NCBI GenBank assembly: GCA_021372395.1
Contig: JAJFUP010000081.1
Coordinates: forward strand, 1 to 40,641
DNA from: Deltaproteobacteria bacterium
GTDB lineage: Bacteria > Desulfobacterota > Desulfomonilia > UBA1062
Direction: 5' to 3'
DNA: 40,641 nucleotides
In this document: positions 8,615-17,210 of the stretch, in pieces
How positions within the stretch are numbered: the stretch's first letter is position 1
Layout of the letters: every line of letters begins with the position of its first letter
Program-made: the position numbers and the translations under genes
The notes under the pieces: model-generated
Told to the model about the DNA's origin: nothing
Databases searched by the model: none
The model's input: only the letters and a program-made list of their open reading frames with translations

Positions 8615-9863
8615 AGAGCCCTGCAGCGATTCTGCTCATGTCACGGAAATTATCCACCCCTGTGAAGAATTCCCTCATCATGACCACCCAGTAGTACCTT
8701 CCCCGCTCGGTGAGTTCGAAGGTCGAGCCGTTCAATCTCAGCGCCCCGATGAGAAGGAAAAACACGCACTCCGGCCCCAGAAGGCGCCAGAGAGAAGACC
8801 CGAATCGCTTCTTAAATGCATCGACGTCGAGCCTAAGCCCGAAAAGGCTCATGAGAAAGCTGTAGCGTGCCATATCCTTTCTGGAGAAGGCCTTGTACGA
8901 TTTCATGGGCAGCGTTGCGGCATCCAAGGCCTGCTGGTACTCGGCAAGCGAGAACGTATTCGCATAGATCGCCCCGCCCACGAGACCGAACGCACCGCTG
9001 CCCGCGCCCACGTATTCTTCGCCGCCCACTATGTACTCGTCTATCATGGGCGATCCTGCCCGGGAAAAGCACCATGCCGAGTTCGGCTCATAGATGGACG
9101 TGAGCGAGGAGGTGATGGTACGGTAGAAGAGCCTTTCCTTGCCGGGGCTCATGCGCCCCATGATGCCCTCCATCCGCTTCCTGGTGGCCGATGAGATCAT
9201 GAGGGGGTAGAAGGTGATCTGGTCGGGGAGGATGCGGTGCAGGGTCTTCAGGTCATATTCGAGCATCGACCGGTCCTGGATGGGGAAGTTGTAGATCATA
9301 TCCACGTTCAGGGTATCCACCGTTCCCCTGACCTCTTCAAGCCGCTCGGCCAGCACTGACCCGCTCCCGTACTTCTCATAGCGGCCGATGGCCTTCAGGA
9401 TATCGTCGTGAAAGCTCTGGATGCCCACGGATACCCGCTTCACACCGGCACGAGCCAGAGAGCTGAGGGTATCTCTGTCCAGCCTGTCCGGGTTCGTCTC
9501 TACCGAGACCTCTTCGGGGGAGAAGAGATCATCGATGAGTTCGAGCACACCGAAGAGTTCCTCCATCACGATGGTCGGGGTGCCTCCACCCATATAGACG
9601 CTGGAAAACCGGAATCCGAGCCCGGCATAGATCCTGAGCTCGGTCTTGAGGGCACGGAAATATGCGCGGACAGCACCCTCTTCAAACAGGTATCTATGAA
9701 ACGAGCAGTAGGGGCAGAGCTGCATGCAGAACGGGATGTGGATGTAGAGCTGGATGGGCCTTAGCGGCGCTGAAGGAGGACGGACCGGTGAGCCTTCCTC
9801 AAAGGTAAAGCATCTCGAAGAGTTTTTGGCCACGAACCAGGCTATGAAACGGTCAATGGACAC
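8613..9863 (-). CDS. HemW/HemN-like radical SAM protein
   Basis: The protein (416 residues) belongs to the coproporphyrinogen III oxidase-like radical SAM family. YIHIPFCMQLCPYCSF holds the CxxxCxxC cluster motif at about residues 47-54. It is followed by YMGGGTPT, EVSVETNPDRL, VSVGIQSFHDDIL and NVDMIYNFP, all hallmarks of HemN/HemW proteins, then the VGAGSGAFG segment in the C-terminal half. Only three cysteines are in the cluster motif; the fourth Cys of true anaerobic HemN (CxxxCxxCxC) is Ser. This fits HemW-like heme chaperones or related enzymes better than HemN itself. It lies 7 bases downstream of the DUF2905 gene on the same strand, probably in one transcript. Confidence 0.78.
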   Translation of the reverse strand: MSIDRFIAWFVAKNSSRCFTFEEGSPVRPPSAPLRPIQLYIHIPFCMQLCPYCSFHRYLFEEGAVRAYFRALKTELRIYAGLGFRFSSVYMGGGTPTIVMEELFGVLELIDDLFSPEEVSVETNPDRLDRDTLSSLARAGVKRVSVGIQSFHDDILKAIGRYEKYGSGSVLAERLEEVRGTVDTLNVDMIYNFPIQDRSMLEYDLKTLHRILPDQITFYPLMISSATRKRMEGIMGRMSPGKERLFYRTITSSLTSIYEPNSAWCFSRAGSPMIDEYIVGGEEYVGAGSGAFGLVGGAIYANTFSLAEYQQALDAATLPMKSYKAFSRKDMARYSFLMSLFGLRLDVDAFKKRFGSSLWRLLGPECVFFLLIGALRLNGSTFELTERGRYYWVVMMREFFTGVDNFRDMSRIAAGL

Positions 9864-9870
9864 GAGCGCG

Positions 9871-10086
9871 CTACCTGAAGATCCTGAAGAGATACACGAC
9901 CAGGCTGATCACGATGCTCAGGATGATAGACGTCGTGAGGGGGAAGAAGAAGCCAAAGCCTTGTTTCGTTATCCGGATGTCGCCCGGGAGTCTTCCGAGC
10001 CAGGCCAAGCCGCCGCCGGCCATGAGGATGCCGAGCACCAGGAAGATGATACCGGCCAAGATGAATATATTCCCGAGCTGTCTCAT
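9871..10086 (-). CDS. DUF2905 family small membrane protein
   Basis: This 71-residue protein has two predicted membrane helices, about residues 5-24 and 48-68. They flank the short LGRLPGDIRITKQGFGFFFPLTTSI loop that identifies the DUF2905 family. Function is unknown for the family; members are widely scattered as small inner-membrane proteins. The gene ends 7 bases before the HemW-like gene and is the first gene of that minus-strand pair. The ATG at 10086 starts the family-typical MRQLGN(I/L) segment. Confidence 0.8.
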   Translation of the reverse strand: MRQLGNIFILAGIIFLVLGILMAGGGLAWLGRLPGDIRITKQGFGFFFPLTTSIILSIVISLVVYLFRIFR

Positions 10087-10428
10087 GACAAGTCCCTATA
10101 TACCACATTCCAAGCACGGGGCAAGGCGGGTTTCTTCCCTGTTCCCGGGGTCGAACAGGAACGCCGATCACCTTGCCCGCCACCCCCTATTCATGGTAAA
10201 GGGGCGCCAGATGCATGTGAGTGGAATCCCGAGGAGGAGCGTATGAGAGCTCATCTTGTTCTTGAGACCGAAGGGCTCACCCCTCTCCCGGGTGCCCCGG
10301 AAAACACGACCGGCAAATCTCACGGGTATCGGTCATCATGCGTGCTCTCACTCCATACCGGGCCCACACGGAAGCTTTGCGCTTCGGAGCATACCCGGAT
10401 GATCCACTCCCCCGAGGTACCATAAAAC
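10087..10428. other. Intergenic region between divergent DUF2905 and rhomboid genes
   Basis: These 342 bases separate two divergently transcribed genes and should hold both promoters, but I see no convincing -35/-10 pair. A 60-codon plus-strand frame at 10243-10425 has a good GGAGGAG site upstream of its ATG, but the translation has no recognisable character. Nothing else stands out. Confidence 0.4.
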
Positions 10429-11082
10429 ATGATCCCTGTACGGGATACCACGGTTGCGCGCGGATTCGCACCGGTGACATCGTGCCTCATCCTCCTCATC
10501 CTCGCCATGTTCATCGAGGAACTTCGTCTCGGCGAGCAGGTCTTCCACTTGTTCAAATCAAGCCCGATAGACATCTACCAATATCTGGTGAACGGCACCG
10601 GAACCTTCTTCGGCATCCATGGGGCTATTCTTGTCTCGGGCTTCATGCACGCGGGATACGTCCACCTCATCGGGAATCTCATCTTCCTGACCGTTTTCGG
10701 ACCTCCCGTGGAGAAGAGCCTGGGCGTGATCCGGTTTGCAATCTTCTACCTCGTGGCGATCTTTGTGGCATTCTACGCGCATGCGCTGGTCCACCCCCTC
10801 TCGGACGCACCCGTAGTGGGCGCCTCCGGGGCCATTGCCGCCATCATGGGAGCCTACCTCATCCTGAATCCACGGGGGCGGATCCTGACCATCATATTCC
10901 TGATCTTCCTCATCGAGGTCGTGGAGATCCCCTCGGTGATCTTCATCCTCGTCTGGTTCGCGATTCAGGGTGCCAGCGGCTATCTGAGCATCCACCAGCA
11001 GAGCTCAGTGGCCTGGTTCTCCCACATCGGCGGGTTTCTCATGGGCCTTTCCCTCGGGATCCACCACCGGTGGTTCAAATAA
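10429..11082 (+). CDS. Rhomboid family intramembrane serine protease
   Basis: The 217-residue integral membrane protein is a rhomboid protease. SGFMHAGYVHLIGNLIFLTVFG carries the conserved His and Asn of helix 2 (about residues 71-92). VGASGAIAAIMGAYL (about 125-139) contains the catalytic Ser in the GASG motif. AWFSHIGGFLMGLSLG near the C-terminus supplies the catalytic His. Six hydrophobic segments match the basic rhomboid core. Rhomboids cleave transmembrane segments of other membrane proteins; the substrate here is unknown. It is a single gene, followed by a hairpin before the ftsB-like gene. Confidence 0.9.
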   Translation: MIPVRDTTVARGFAPVTSCLILLILAMFIEELRLGEQVFHLFKSSPIDIYQYLVNGTGTFFGIHGAILVSGFMHAGYVHLIGNLIFLTVFGPPVEKSLGVIRFAIFYLVAIFVAFYAHALVHPLSDAPVVGASGAIAAIMGAYLILNPRGRILTIIFLIFLIEVVEIPSVIFILVWFAIQGASGYLSIHQQSSVAWFSHIGGFLMGLSLGIHHRWFK

Positions 11083-11388
11083 TCCCGGCCCTTGAATTCC
11101 TGGGGGGAGGATTCCCCAAGGAGAATCAAGGGGATGATCAGCCGGTTTCCTCCCCAGTCCCCGACCCCCGGCGAGTTCGAACACCGGCGTGCACACGCTG
11201 TCTTCTCCAGGGAAACCATCGGCTCCTGCCCTACCTTCCCTCAGGATCATGAATCCTCCATCGCACGAACAGGTACCATTTTGAAATTCTCCTAAAGATT
11301 CATTTCTCGTGTCCCGATACAAAGGCTATGCGTAGGGAAGAACTGATTTTTAATGCGATCCAAAAACTAATACGTTATAATACGGAGA
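11083..11388. other. Intergenic region with a strong hairpin after the rhomboid gene
   Basis: This 306-base gap has one clear structure: CCCTTGA (11089-11095) pairs with TCAAGGG (11126-11132), continuing inward with small bulges to a GGGG/CCCC inner stem. It lies just after the rhomboid stop and probably marks the transcript end, although no T-run follows. The rest holds the upstream region of the ftsB-like gene, with TATAAT at 11376-11381. No gene is seen. Confidence 0.5.
11089..11132 (+). terminator. Hairpin downstream of rhomboid gene
   Basis: The outer stem CCCTTGA/TCAAGGG and inner GGGG/CCCC pairing give a long imperfect hairpin beginning 7 bases after the rhomboid stop codon. The absence of a following T-run makes factor-independent termination uncertain. 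Confidence 0.45.
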
Positions 11389-11676
11389 ATGACAGTGTCG
11401 CGTTCCCTAACCTTCGGTCTCATCTTGGTTATCGCGTTGCTGCTCGCCTTCACTCTTCCCGGGGAAAAGGGGCTCATTCGGGGGTATCAACTCCATCGCG
11501 AGCTCATCAAATTGCAGAATCAGAATACGGTCCTCGAACAGGAGAATGCCGGGCTCACGAGGGAGGCGACCATGATGAAAGACAACCTTGCATACATAGA
11601 GCATGTTATCGTCAAGGAGCTGAACCTGGTGAGACCTGGAGATACCATCGTGGTTTTCAAAAGGAAAAAGACTTGA
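11389..11676 (+). CDS. Septum formation initiator (FtsB/DivIC-like) protein
   Basis: The 95-residue protein has one N-terminal membrane helix (about residues 6-24) followed by a coiled coil rich in Leu, Gln, Asn and Glu (ELIKLQNQNTVLEQENAGL), then a conserved-type RPGDTIVVF end. This is the layout of FtsB/DivIC proteins, which join FtsL and FtsQ in the cell division complex. GGAG at 11384-11387 is only one base from ATG 11389 but seven from the in-frame GTG at 11395, so the true start may be two codons later. The gene ends 15 bases before pilM and probably shares its transcript, an arrangement that ties a division-type coiled-coil protein to the pilus operon. Confidence 0.8.
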   Translation: MTVSRSLTFGLILVIALLLAFTLPGEKGLIRGYQLHRELIKLQNQNTVLEQENAGLTREATMMKDNLAYIEHVIVKELNLVRPGDTIVVFKRKKT

Positions 11677-11691
11677 TCGCGGGGTGATGGG

Positions 11692-12747
11692 ATGCTTTTT
11701 GAGAAAAACTTACTGGGATTGGATATCGGCTCACAATCCATCAAGATGGTGGATATAGCCAAGACCCGGACCGGATATGAGCTCAAGGCGTTCGGCCTTG
11801 GCCTGATCCCTTCAGAGTGTATTGTTGACAAGGATATCATGGATTCTGAAACAGTGGTTGACACTGTCAAGAATCTCAGAGAAAACCTGAAAATCCGTTC
11901 CCGTGGCACCGCCTCGGCCATATCGGGCCACTCCGTGATCGTGAAAAAGGCTGAACTGCCCCTCATGAGCGAGGCAGAGCTCAGGCAGACGCTGCTCATC
12001 GAAGCGGAACAGTACATCCCCTTCGATATCAACGACGTCTACCTGGATTCCTTCATCCTGGGGGAAAGCCTCGAAAGATCGGACATGATGGATGTTCTCT
12101 TCGTGGCAGCCAAGAAAGAACTGGTGGACGATTATGCATCGGCTGTACGCAATGCAGGACTGAAGCCCATGCTCATGGACATCGACGTGTTCTCGATGGA
12201 GACCATGTACGAGGTGAATTATCCCGACGCGCCCGAATCCATCGTAGCACTCGTCAATGCAGGCGCATCCATGATCAACATCAATGTGCTCAAGGAAGGG
12301 ATGTCGATCTTTGCCCGCGATATTTCCATGGGCGGCCGCCAGCTCACGGAACGCATCCAGCGGGAATTCGGGGTGAGCTATGAGAGGGCGGAGAACATCA
12401 AGACCGGCGCCAACATCGAGGGCATAGACCTCGAGAAGATCAACTACATCTTCAAGATGGCGGCGGAGACCTATGTGCAGGAAATCAGGCGGACGCTCGA
12501 TTTCTTCCTCTCCACCATGGTGAACGAGAATATCGAGAAGATCTACCTGAGTGGCGGGTCAAGCAGAATACCGGGCCTCGTCAAGCTGCTCGAGAAACAG
12601 ATGGAGATCCCCGTGGAGAAGGTAAACCCGTTCAACAACATAAAATGGGACGATCGCGTGTTTGACCCGGAATATATGGCCTATATCGCACCACAGATGG
12701 CTGTGGCCGTGGGCCTTGCATTAAGGAGGGCCGATTATAAATGGTAA
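11692..12747 (+). CDS. pilM: Type IV pilus assembly protein PilM
   Basis: PilM is an actin-like ATPase that forms a cytoplasmic ring and binds the N-terminal tail of PilN. The 351-residue protein starts with LLGLDIGSQSIKMVDI, the phosphate-1 nucleotide-binding motif of actin-like folds. It contains QYIPFDINDVYLD, and its second phosphate motif IYLSGGSSRIPGL is near residue 285. GGGGTGATGGG directly before the ATG is a strong ribosome site. It overlaps pilN by 7 bases, the first of the tightly packed pilMNOPQ genes. Confidence 0.93.
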   Translation: MLFEKNLLGLDIGSQSIKMVDIAKTRTGYELKAFGLGLIPSECIVDKDIMDSETVVDTVKNLRENLKIRSRGTASAISGHSVIVKKAELPLMSEAELRQTLLIEAEQYIPFDINDVYLDSFILGESLERSDMMDVLFVAAKKELVDDYASAVRNAGLKPMLMDIDVFSMETMYEVNYPDAPESIVALVNAGASMININVLKEGMSIFARDISMGGRQLTERIQREFGVSYERAENIKTGANIEGIDLEKINYIFKMAAETYVQEIRRTLDFFLSTMVNENIEKIYLSGGSSRIPGLVKLLEKQMEIPVEKVNPFNNIKWDDRVFDPEYMAYIAPQMAVAVGLALRRADYKW

Positions 12748-13274
12748 AGATTAATCTATTACCCATCCGATCGGAACTGAGGAAAAAGGCCCTGGTGGAA
12801 CATGTCGTACTCCTTGCGCTTTGCATTGTCCTCGTCTTCATCTTCGAATGGTTTGTTCAGGCGGCGATAACCGGGCAGAGGGATTCCCTCCAGCAGGAAG
12901 TCGCATCCACCAAGGTGGAGATCAAGAGGCTCACCATAGAGGCGGGGGAGATAGAAAAGTTCAAGGTGCAGAAGCAGGAACTGGAGCGCAAGCTCGACGT
13001 GATCCAAGCCCTCAACGCGAAGAAAACCGGGCCGGTGGAGATACTCGACGAGCTGAGCCTCATCATCCCTGAAAAGGCGTGGATCACCTCGCTTGACAAC
13101 AAGGGAGACAACCTTGTGCTCGAAGGGCTGGCACTCGACAACACCACCATTGCCACCTTCATGAAAAGTCTCCAGGCATCCTCCCATTTCGATAACGTGG
13201 CATTGATCCTCTCTCAGAAGGAGGGGGGCAACCACAAATTCTCCATCATGTGTAAAATCAAGTTGCCGGCCTGA
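12741..13274 (+). CDS. pilN: Type IV pilus assembly protein PilN
   Basis: The protein (177 residues) begins MVKINLLPIR, the conserved N-terminal motif INLLP that docks into PilM. A membrane helix at about residues 21-42 is followed by a coiled coil (QQEVASTKVEIKRLTIEAGEIEKF) and a periplasmic ferredoxin-like domain containing ILDELSLIIPEKAWITSL. PilN joins PilO in the inner-membrane alignment complex of the pilus machine. Overlap with pilM and the 8-base gap to pilO support one operon. Confidence 0.92.
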   Translation: MVKINLLPIRSELRKKALVEHVVLLALCIVLVFIFEWFVQAAITGQRDSLQQEVASTKVEIKRLTIEAGEIEKFKVQKQELERKLDVIQALNAKKTGPVEILDELSLIIPEKAWITSLDNKGDNLVLEGLALDNTTIATFMKSLQASSHFDNVALILSQKEGGNHKFSIMCKIKLPA

Positions 13275-13282
13275 GGTGTGGT

Positions 13283-13888
13283 ATGAACGTAATCGATATA
13301 ATATTGCGGCAGAAGACGCTCATCAAGGTAGCCATCCTTGTGGTGATCCTAGGCGTGATCACCGGCGTCTACTGGCAGTTCTTCTACAGACCGGTTCTGG
13401 CAGAGATCAAGACCATCGAGCCGGAACTGAACCAGCTCAAAAACGAGCTCGCTGCCAAGAAGGAGATCGTGAAAGGCAAGTCGCGTTATCAGGCAGAGCT
13501 TGAAGATACAAGGGTCAAGCTGCACCTCGCGCTGAAGCAGCTCCCCGACAAGAGCGAGATACCGTCTCTGCTGGAGAATGTCTCTTCGCTGGGCACAGCT
13601 GCCGGTCTGCAGTTCAAGCTATTCAAGCCCATGCCGGAGGTCCCCAAGAATTTCTACGCAGAGATCCCCGTGGATATCCAGGTGGAGGGCAAGTACCGCG
13701 ACATCGTCACGTTCTTCGACAACGTATCCAAAATGCCGAGAATCGTCAACATCATGAACATCACGATCGGCACCCCGAAAAAGGACCCGATTGGTGGAAC
13801 GATGGTAAGCACTTCGTGCAATGCCATCACGTACAAGTTCATCGAAGGGGCGCAGACAACGCCTTCAGACAAGGGGGCGAAGAAATGA
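13283..13888 (+). CDS. pilO: Type IV pilus assembly protein PilO
   Basis: This 201-residue inner-membrane protein has a helix at about residues 17-35, a coiled coil (IEPELNQLKNELAAKKEIVKG) and a periplasmic domain with ALKQLPDKSEIPSLLENVSSLGTAAGLQF, the most recognisable PilO segment. PilO pairs with PilN and contacts PilP. Its stop overlaps the pilP start in ATGA. The sequence PEVPKNFYAEIPVDIQVEGKYRDIVTFFDNVSKMPRIVNI also matches the family closely. Confidence 0.92.
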   Translation: MNVIDIILRQKTLIKVAILVVILGVITGVYWQFFYRPVLAEIKTIEPELNQLKNELAAKKEIVKGKSRYQAELEDTRVKLHLALKQLPDKSEIPSLLENVSSLGTAAGLQFKLFKPMPEVPKNFYAEIPVDIQVEGKYRDIVTFFDNVSKMPRIVNIMNITIGTPKKDPIGGTMVSTSCNAITYKFIEGAQTTPSDKGAKK

Positions 13889-14412
13889 ACAAGATCATGT
13901 ATTCTCTCCTTATTATATGCCTGTCCGGGATATTCTCCGCCTGCAGCGGCAGCAAGCCCGATTCCACCGCGCCGCAGGGCCCCGCCCTTCCCGCTGTCCA
14001 GAAAAAAGCGGAAAAGGTTGAGCCCGTCGTTGTCCCGGAGGAAGTGGAGAAGGCGCAATATCAGGTGGTTGGAGTCAGAGACCCCTTCCTGCCCTTTATG
14101 GGGAACACCCCGAGCGAACCCGGGATGCCCGGTGATATGAGCAAAGGCCCTGACGCACTCCAGAAGGTCTCCCTCTCGCAGGTATTCCTCGTGGGTGTCA
14201 TCACCGGAAAACAGAACAAGGCACTTATCCAGGAAGCTTCAGGCATGGGATACATAATCTCTGAGGGCATGCTCATCGGAGAAAACAACGGGATCGTCAC
14301 CAGGATCACCAAAGACGGGGTCATCATCAAACAACATTTCAAAGACTACATGGGCCGCGTGAATACACGAGAAGTTGTATTGTCGCTCAAGAAGGAAGAG
14401 GGGGTAAAGTAG
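13885..14412 (+). CDS. pilP: Type IV pilus assembly lipoprotein PilP
   Basis: The 175-residue protein starts at ATG 13885, overlapping pilO by four bases, with AAGGGGGCGA upstream. A hydrophobic signal ends in IFSAC, a plausible lipobox, so the mature protein is probably anchored by lipid at the inner membrane. A Pro- and Lys-rich linker leads to the conserved PilP core: YQVVGVRDPFLPF, then LSQVFLVGVITGKQNKALIQEASGMGYIISEGMLIG. PilP links PilN/PilO to the secretin PilQ, which is encoded next. Confidence 0.9.
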   Translation: MNKIMYSLLIICLSGIFSACSGSKPDSTAPQGPALPAVQKKAEKVEPVVVPEEVEKAQYQVVGVRDPFLPFMGNTPSEPGMPGDMSKGPDALQKVSLSQVFLVGVITGKQNKALIQEASGMGYIISEGMLIGENNGIVTRITKDGVIIKQHFKDYMGRVNTREVVLSLKKEEGVK

Positions 14413-14413
14413 C

Positions 14414-16255
14414 ATGAAGAGAGATACCATCCTTATCTTGATAATCGGCATGCTGGTAATGCCGTTCTCCGCTCATGGTTTGACCATCAAGAGCGTTGAT
14501 TTCATGAATGTGGAGAACAAGTCGAGGCTCCAGATAAGCCTCGATGGGCAGGCCACCTACGATGTAATCAGAGAGGGGAACAGCGTGATGCTCAGGATCG
14601 ACAAGGCCCGAATCCCGAGCGAACTCGCTCGTCCCTACATCACCAAGGAGTTCGAGACAGCCATCAGCCAGATCCTTCCCAGGCAGAGCAAGGAGGATGT
14701 GGTCTTCAATATCCAGATGAAGCAGATGACCCCCTACTTCGTGTCGCAGGACAAGAAGCTTCTCATCATGGACTTCGACATCCCCGCTGACGTGAAGAAA
14801 AAGGTGGAGCCCGTCAAGACCGTCACGCTCAATACCGCGCAGACGAAAGCATCCTCCACCGCTGATGCTGAGACACCGGCGCTTCCGTCCCAGATCGTTG
14901 CCGTGTCCGATTCGAGCCGTCCCCAAGGGACCATCATCAACAGCGATCTTACACCCAGGTACAAGGGCGAACGCATCACCCTCGATTTTCAGAACGCCGA
15001 CATACACAATGTCTTACGAATCATAGCCGATGTGAGCGGACTCAACATCGTCACCTCCGACGAGGTGAAGGGAACGATCACGATCCGTCTCAAAGATGTT
15101 CCGTGGGACCAGGCCCTCGATGTGGTGCTGGAAAGCAAGGATCTTGACAAGATGGCCATCGGCAACGTGGTACGGATCGCACCGGCCGACAAGATCAAGT
15201 CCGCCCAGGAACGGCAGCTCGCATCCAAAAAGACCAAGGAACAATTGGAACCGCTCGTCACCTCGGTCATTCCCGTGAACTTCGCCAAGGCATCCGAAAT
15301 CTCCGCCACCATGAAGGGCAAGGAGGTGGGTCTGCTGTCTGAAAGAGGAAACATCACAGCGGAACCCAGGACCAACGTGCTCATCGTGAAGGACACAAAG
15401 AAGAGCGTGGACGACATCAATGCCATGGTGAGGAGACTCGACAAGCCTACCCGTCAGGTCCTCATCGCAGCGAGGATCGTCCAGGCGGACAATGAGTTCA
15501 CCAAGGGATTGGGCGTCCAGTGGGGAGGTGCGTTCAAAAGTCAGTCCAGCCGGAATGCCTTCGGTCTCACCGGGGTAAATACCGGGTCGACGACAAACTA
15601 CTTCAGCACCACCACCACACCAGGCAGCAATCCGACCTGGAGTACCACATCGGTCCCCTCCCCCTCCATGGCCGTCAACTTCCCCCAGAGCCAGAATGCC
15701 GGAATCGGCGTCTCGATCGGCAGACTGGGTGGAACCCTCATCGATCTGGACCTGCGGCTCGATATCGGCGAGACCATCGGCAATGCCGAGGTTCTGGCCA
15801 GGCCCAAGGTCGTGACGCTGGACAACAAGAAGGCCACTATCCGGCAGGGTGAAAAATACCCCTACATAGTCAGGGACAAAGACGGCGAACTCTCCACGGA
15901 GCTGAAAGACATCGAGCTCGTGCTCGAGGTGACCCCCCGGGTCGCCTTCGACGGGAGCGTGAATATGGAGATCTCCGTGAAGCGCAACGCCATCGGATCC
16001 ACCAAGAACCAGCTCGGTGATCCGTCTATCGCCTCCCGGGAAGCCCAGACAGAGGTTCTGGTGAAGAACGGAGAAACTAGTGTCATCGGCGGTATCATCG
16101 AGGAGGAGACCAGACAGAACATACAGCAGGTGCCTTTCCTGCACAGCCTCCCCGTGATCGGTTATCTCTTCAAGGGCAGGACCGATACGAAATCGAAAAA
16201 GGAACTGCTGATCTTCATCACACCCCAGATCCTGGAGCCCGTTGCCATGCAGTAA
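14414..16255 (+). CDS. pilQ: Type IV pilus secretin PilQ
   Basis: PilQ forms the outer-membrane channel through which the pilus passes. The 613-residue protein has a signal peptide (about 1-22, ending SAHG) and a single AMIN domain for peptidoglycan contact (about 24-130). Next come a secretin/TonB N-terminal short domain (LDFQNADIHNVLRIIADVSGLNI near 195) and an N1-type domain ending KPTRQVLIAARIVQ. The C-terminal secretin barrel contains VLARPKVVTLDNKKATIRQGEKYPY and ends VPFLHSLPVIGYLFKGRTDTKSKKELLIFITPQIL. It is the last gene of pilMNOPQ and is followed by a strong terminator. A Ser/Thr-rich insert at about 395-415 lies in the pore region. Confidence 0.95.
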   Translation: MKRDTILILIIGMLVMPFSAHGLTIKSVDFMNVENKSRLQISLDGQATYDVIREGNSVMLRIDKARIPSELARPYITKEFETAISQILPRQSKEDVVFNIQMKQMTPYFVSQDKKLLIMDFDIPADVKKKVEPVKTVTLNTAQTKASSTADAETPALPSQIVAVSDSSRPQGTIINSDLTPRYKGERITLDFQNADIHNVLRIIADVSGLNIVTSDEVKGTITIRLKDVPWDQALDVVLESKDLDKMAIGNVVRIAPADKIKSAQERQLASKKTKEQLEPLVTSVIPVNFAKASEISATMKGKEVGLLSERGNITAEPRTNVLIVKDTKKSVDDINAMVRRLDKPTRQVLIAARIVQADNEFTKGLGVQWGGAFKSQSSRNAFGLTGVNTGSTTNYFSTTTTPGSNPTWSTTSVPSPSMAVNFPQSQNAGIGVSIGRLGGTLIDLDLRLDIGETIGNAEVLARPKVVTLDNKKATIRQGEKYPYIVRDKDGELSTELKDIELVLEVTPRVAFDGSVNMEISVKRNAIGSTKNQLGDPSIASREAQTEVLVKNGETSVIGGIIEEETRQNIQQVPFLHSLPVIGYLFKGRTDTKSKKELLIFITPQILEPVAMQ

Positions 16256-16289
16256 CCGTCGCATCCGGGCACAGGCCTCGAACATTTTC

Positions 16290-16326
16290 ATGGCCCTGCA
16301 CAGGAATGTGCGGGGCCATTGTTTTT
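16290..16326 (+). terminator. Intrinsic terminator of the pilMNOPQ operon
   Basis: ATGGCCCTGCAC pairs with GTGCGGGGCCAT across a short loop, leaving small internal irregularities, and is followed by TGTTTTT. It begins 34 bases after the pilQ stop codon, exactly where an operon-end terminator is expected. Confidence 0.88.
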
Positions 16327-16507
16327 CCGTGCGGAACCCACCCATGGAATGGGCCCGAAGCCGCCCCCGAACACTCGCCCCCCTGCACAGGAATCCCGCG
16401 GTCATATGCCATGGTATGAGAAAGGCCATTCCCGCAGAGGTCATCACGCGCTGCCATATGTGAGCACCCGCGGCAATCAGTCTGCCTGAGTGGCCGGAGA
16501 ATCCGCA

Positions 16508-16537
16508 TTGACAGGAGATGGTGAGAGTTACTATAAC
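16508..16537 (+). promoter_or_regulatory. Sigma-70-type promoter of the TPR-ftsH-folP operon
   Basis: A perfect -35 TTGACA (16508-16513) is followed after 18 bases by TATAAC (16532-16537), one base from the -10 consensus. The predicted start near 16544 leaves a short leader holding AGGAGG at 16546-16551. Confidence 0.65.
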
Positions 16538-16559
16538 TATCCTTCAGGAGGTTCTTTCT

Positions 16560-17210
16560 ATGGCACGAATGACACGCAAAGATCTGCTGAATACCCCGGA
16601 TGAGTTCGTAACCACCACAAGTACCCTCCTCACGTGGATCAGGGAGAACCCATCCAGGTTCACCATAGGTGCCGTCATCGTTGTCTGTATTCTTGCCGGC
16701 GGATACGGTTTTTACTACTGGAAGACAACCCGGGAGTTCGATGGGATGCATGCGTACATGAAGGCAGCCGACAATTCCCAGTTGACCCTCCAGGTAGCGC
16801 AGGATTACTCTGATACCAAGGCAGGCAGGCTCGCCAAGCTAAGACTCGCCCGCATGGCGTACGACCAGGGCAATCAGAAGATGGCAATCAGCTATGCGGA
16901 TGAATTCATCAACCTCTGGGGACAGAAAGATATCTTCCTTTGGCAGGCTACCCTGATCACGGCATCGGCATACATGAAACAGAAGGACATTGCCAAGGCT
17001 TTGCCTCTCCTTGAGGACTGCATCAAAAGCGCACCCAAGGACCTCAAAGACCAGGCATTGCTTCTCAAGGCCAGTGCGCAGCTCACGTTGGGCAAAAATG
17101 CGGAAGCAAAAAAAACCCTGGATGCGGTGTCGGAAAACTACCGGGAGATCGCCAGGACCATGCTTGCATCCCAGATAGCCTCTTCGGGAGAAAAATTGAA
17201 TGCAGAATAG
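16560..17210 (+). CDS. Membrane-anchored tetratricopeptide-like (YfgM-type) protein
   Basis: This 216-residue protein starts at ATG 16560, with AGGAGG eight bases upstream; an upstream in-frame start at 16518 is less likely. It has a cytoplasmic N-terminal tail with ENPSRF, a membrane helix at about residues 36-55, and then helical repeats of tetratricopeptide type ([29 protein letters not shown], and [41 protein letters not shown]). The layout matches the TPR_21/YfgM family. E. coli YfgM is a partner of PpiD and the Sec translocon, but that role is not shown here. The stop overlaps the ftsH start by 11 bases, so the two are probably translationally coupled. Confidence 0.8.
   Translation: MARMTRKDLLNTPDEFVTTTSTLLTWIRENPSRFTIGAVIVVCILAGGYGFYYWKTTREFDGMHAYMKAADNSQLTLQVAQDYSDTKAGRLAKLRLARMAYDQGNQKMAISYADEFINLWGQKDIFLWQATLITASAYMKQKDIAKALPLLEDCIKSAPKDLKDQALLLKASAQLTLGKNAEAKKTLDAVSENYREIARTMLASQIASSGEKLNAE

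Larger units (their letters stand above)
16256..16559. other. Intergenic region between pilQ and the TPR gene
   Basis: The 304-base gap carries the pilQ terminator (16290-16326) and a promoter (16508-16537) just before the next operon. The middle, about 16330-16500, shows no credible gene. Confidence 0.6.

Noticed and set aside
10243-10425. 60-codon plus-strand frame with a GGAGGAG site before its ATG
   Set aside because: The translation has no recognisable fold or hydrophobic pattern. The ribosome-like site alone is not enough.
11376-11381. TATAAT as the -10 box of the ftsB-pilMNOPQ operon
   Set aside because: No -35 lies 15-19 bases upstream, and the transcript would be nearly leaderless while GGAG lies directly after it. 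It is left as an observation only.
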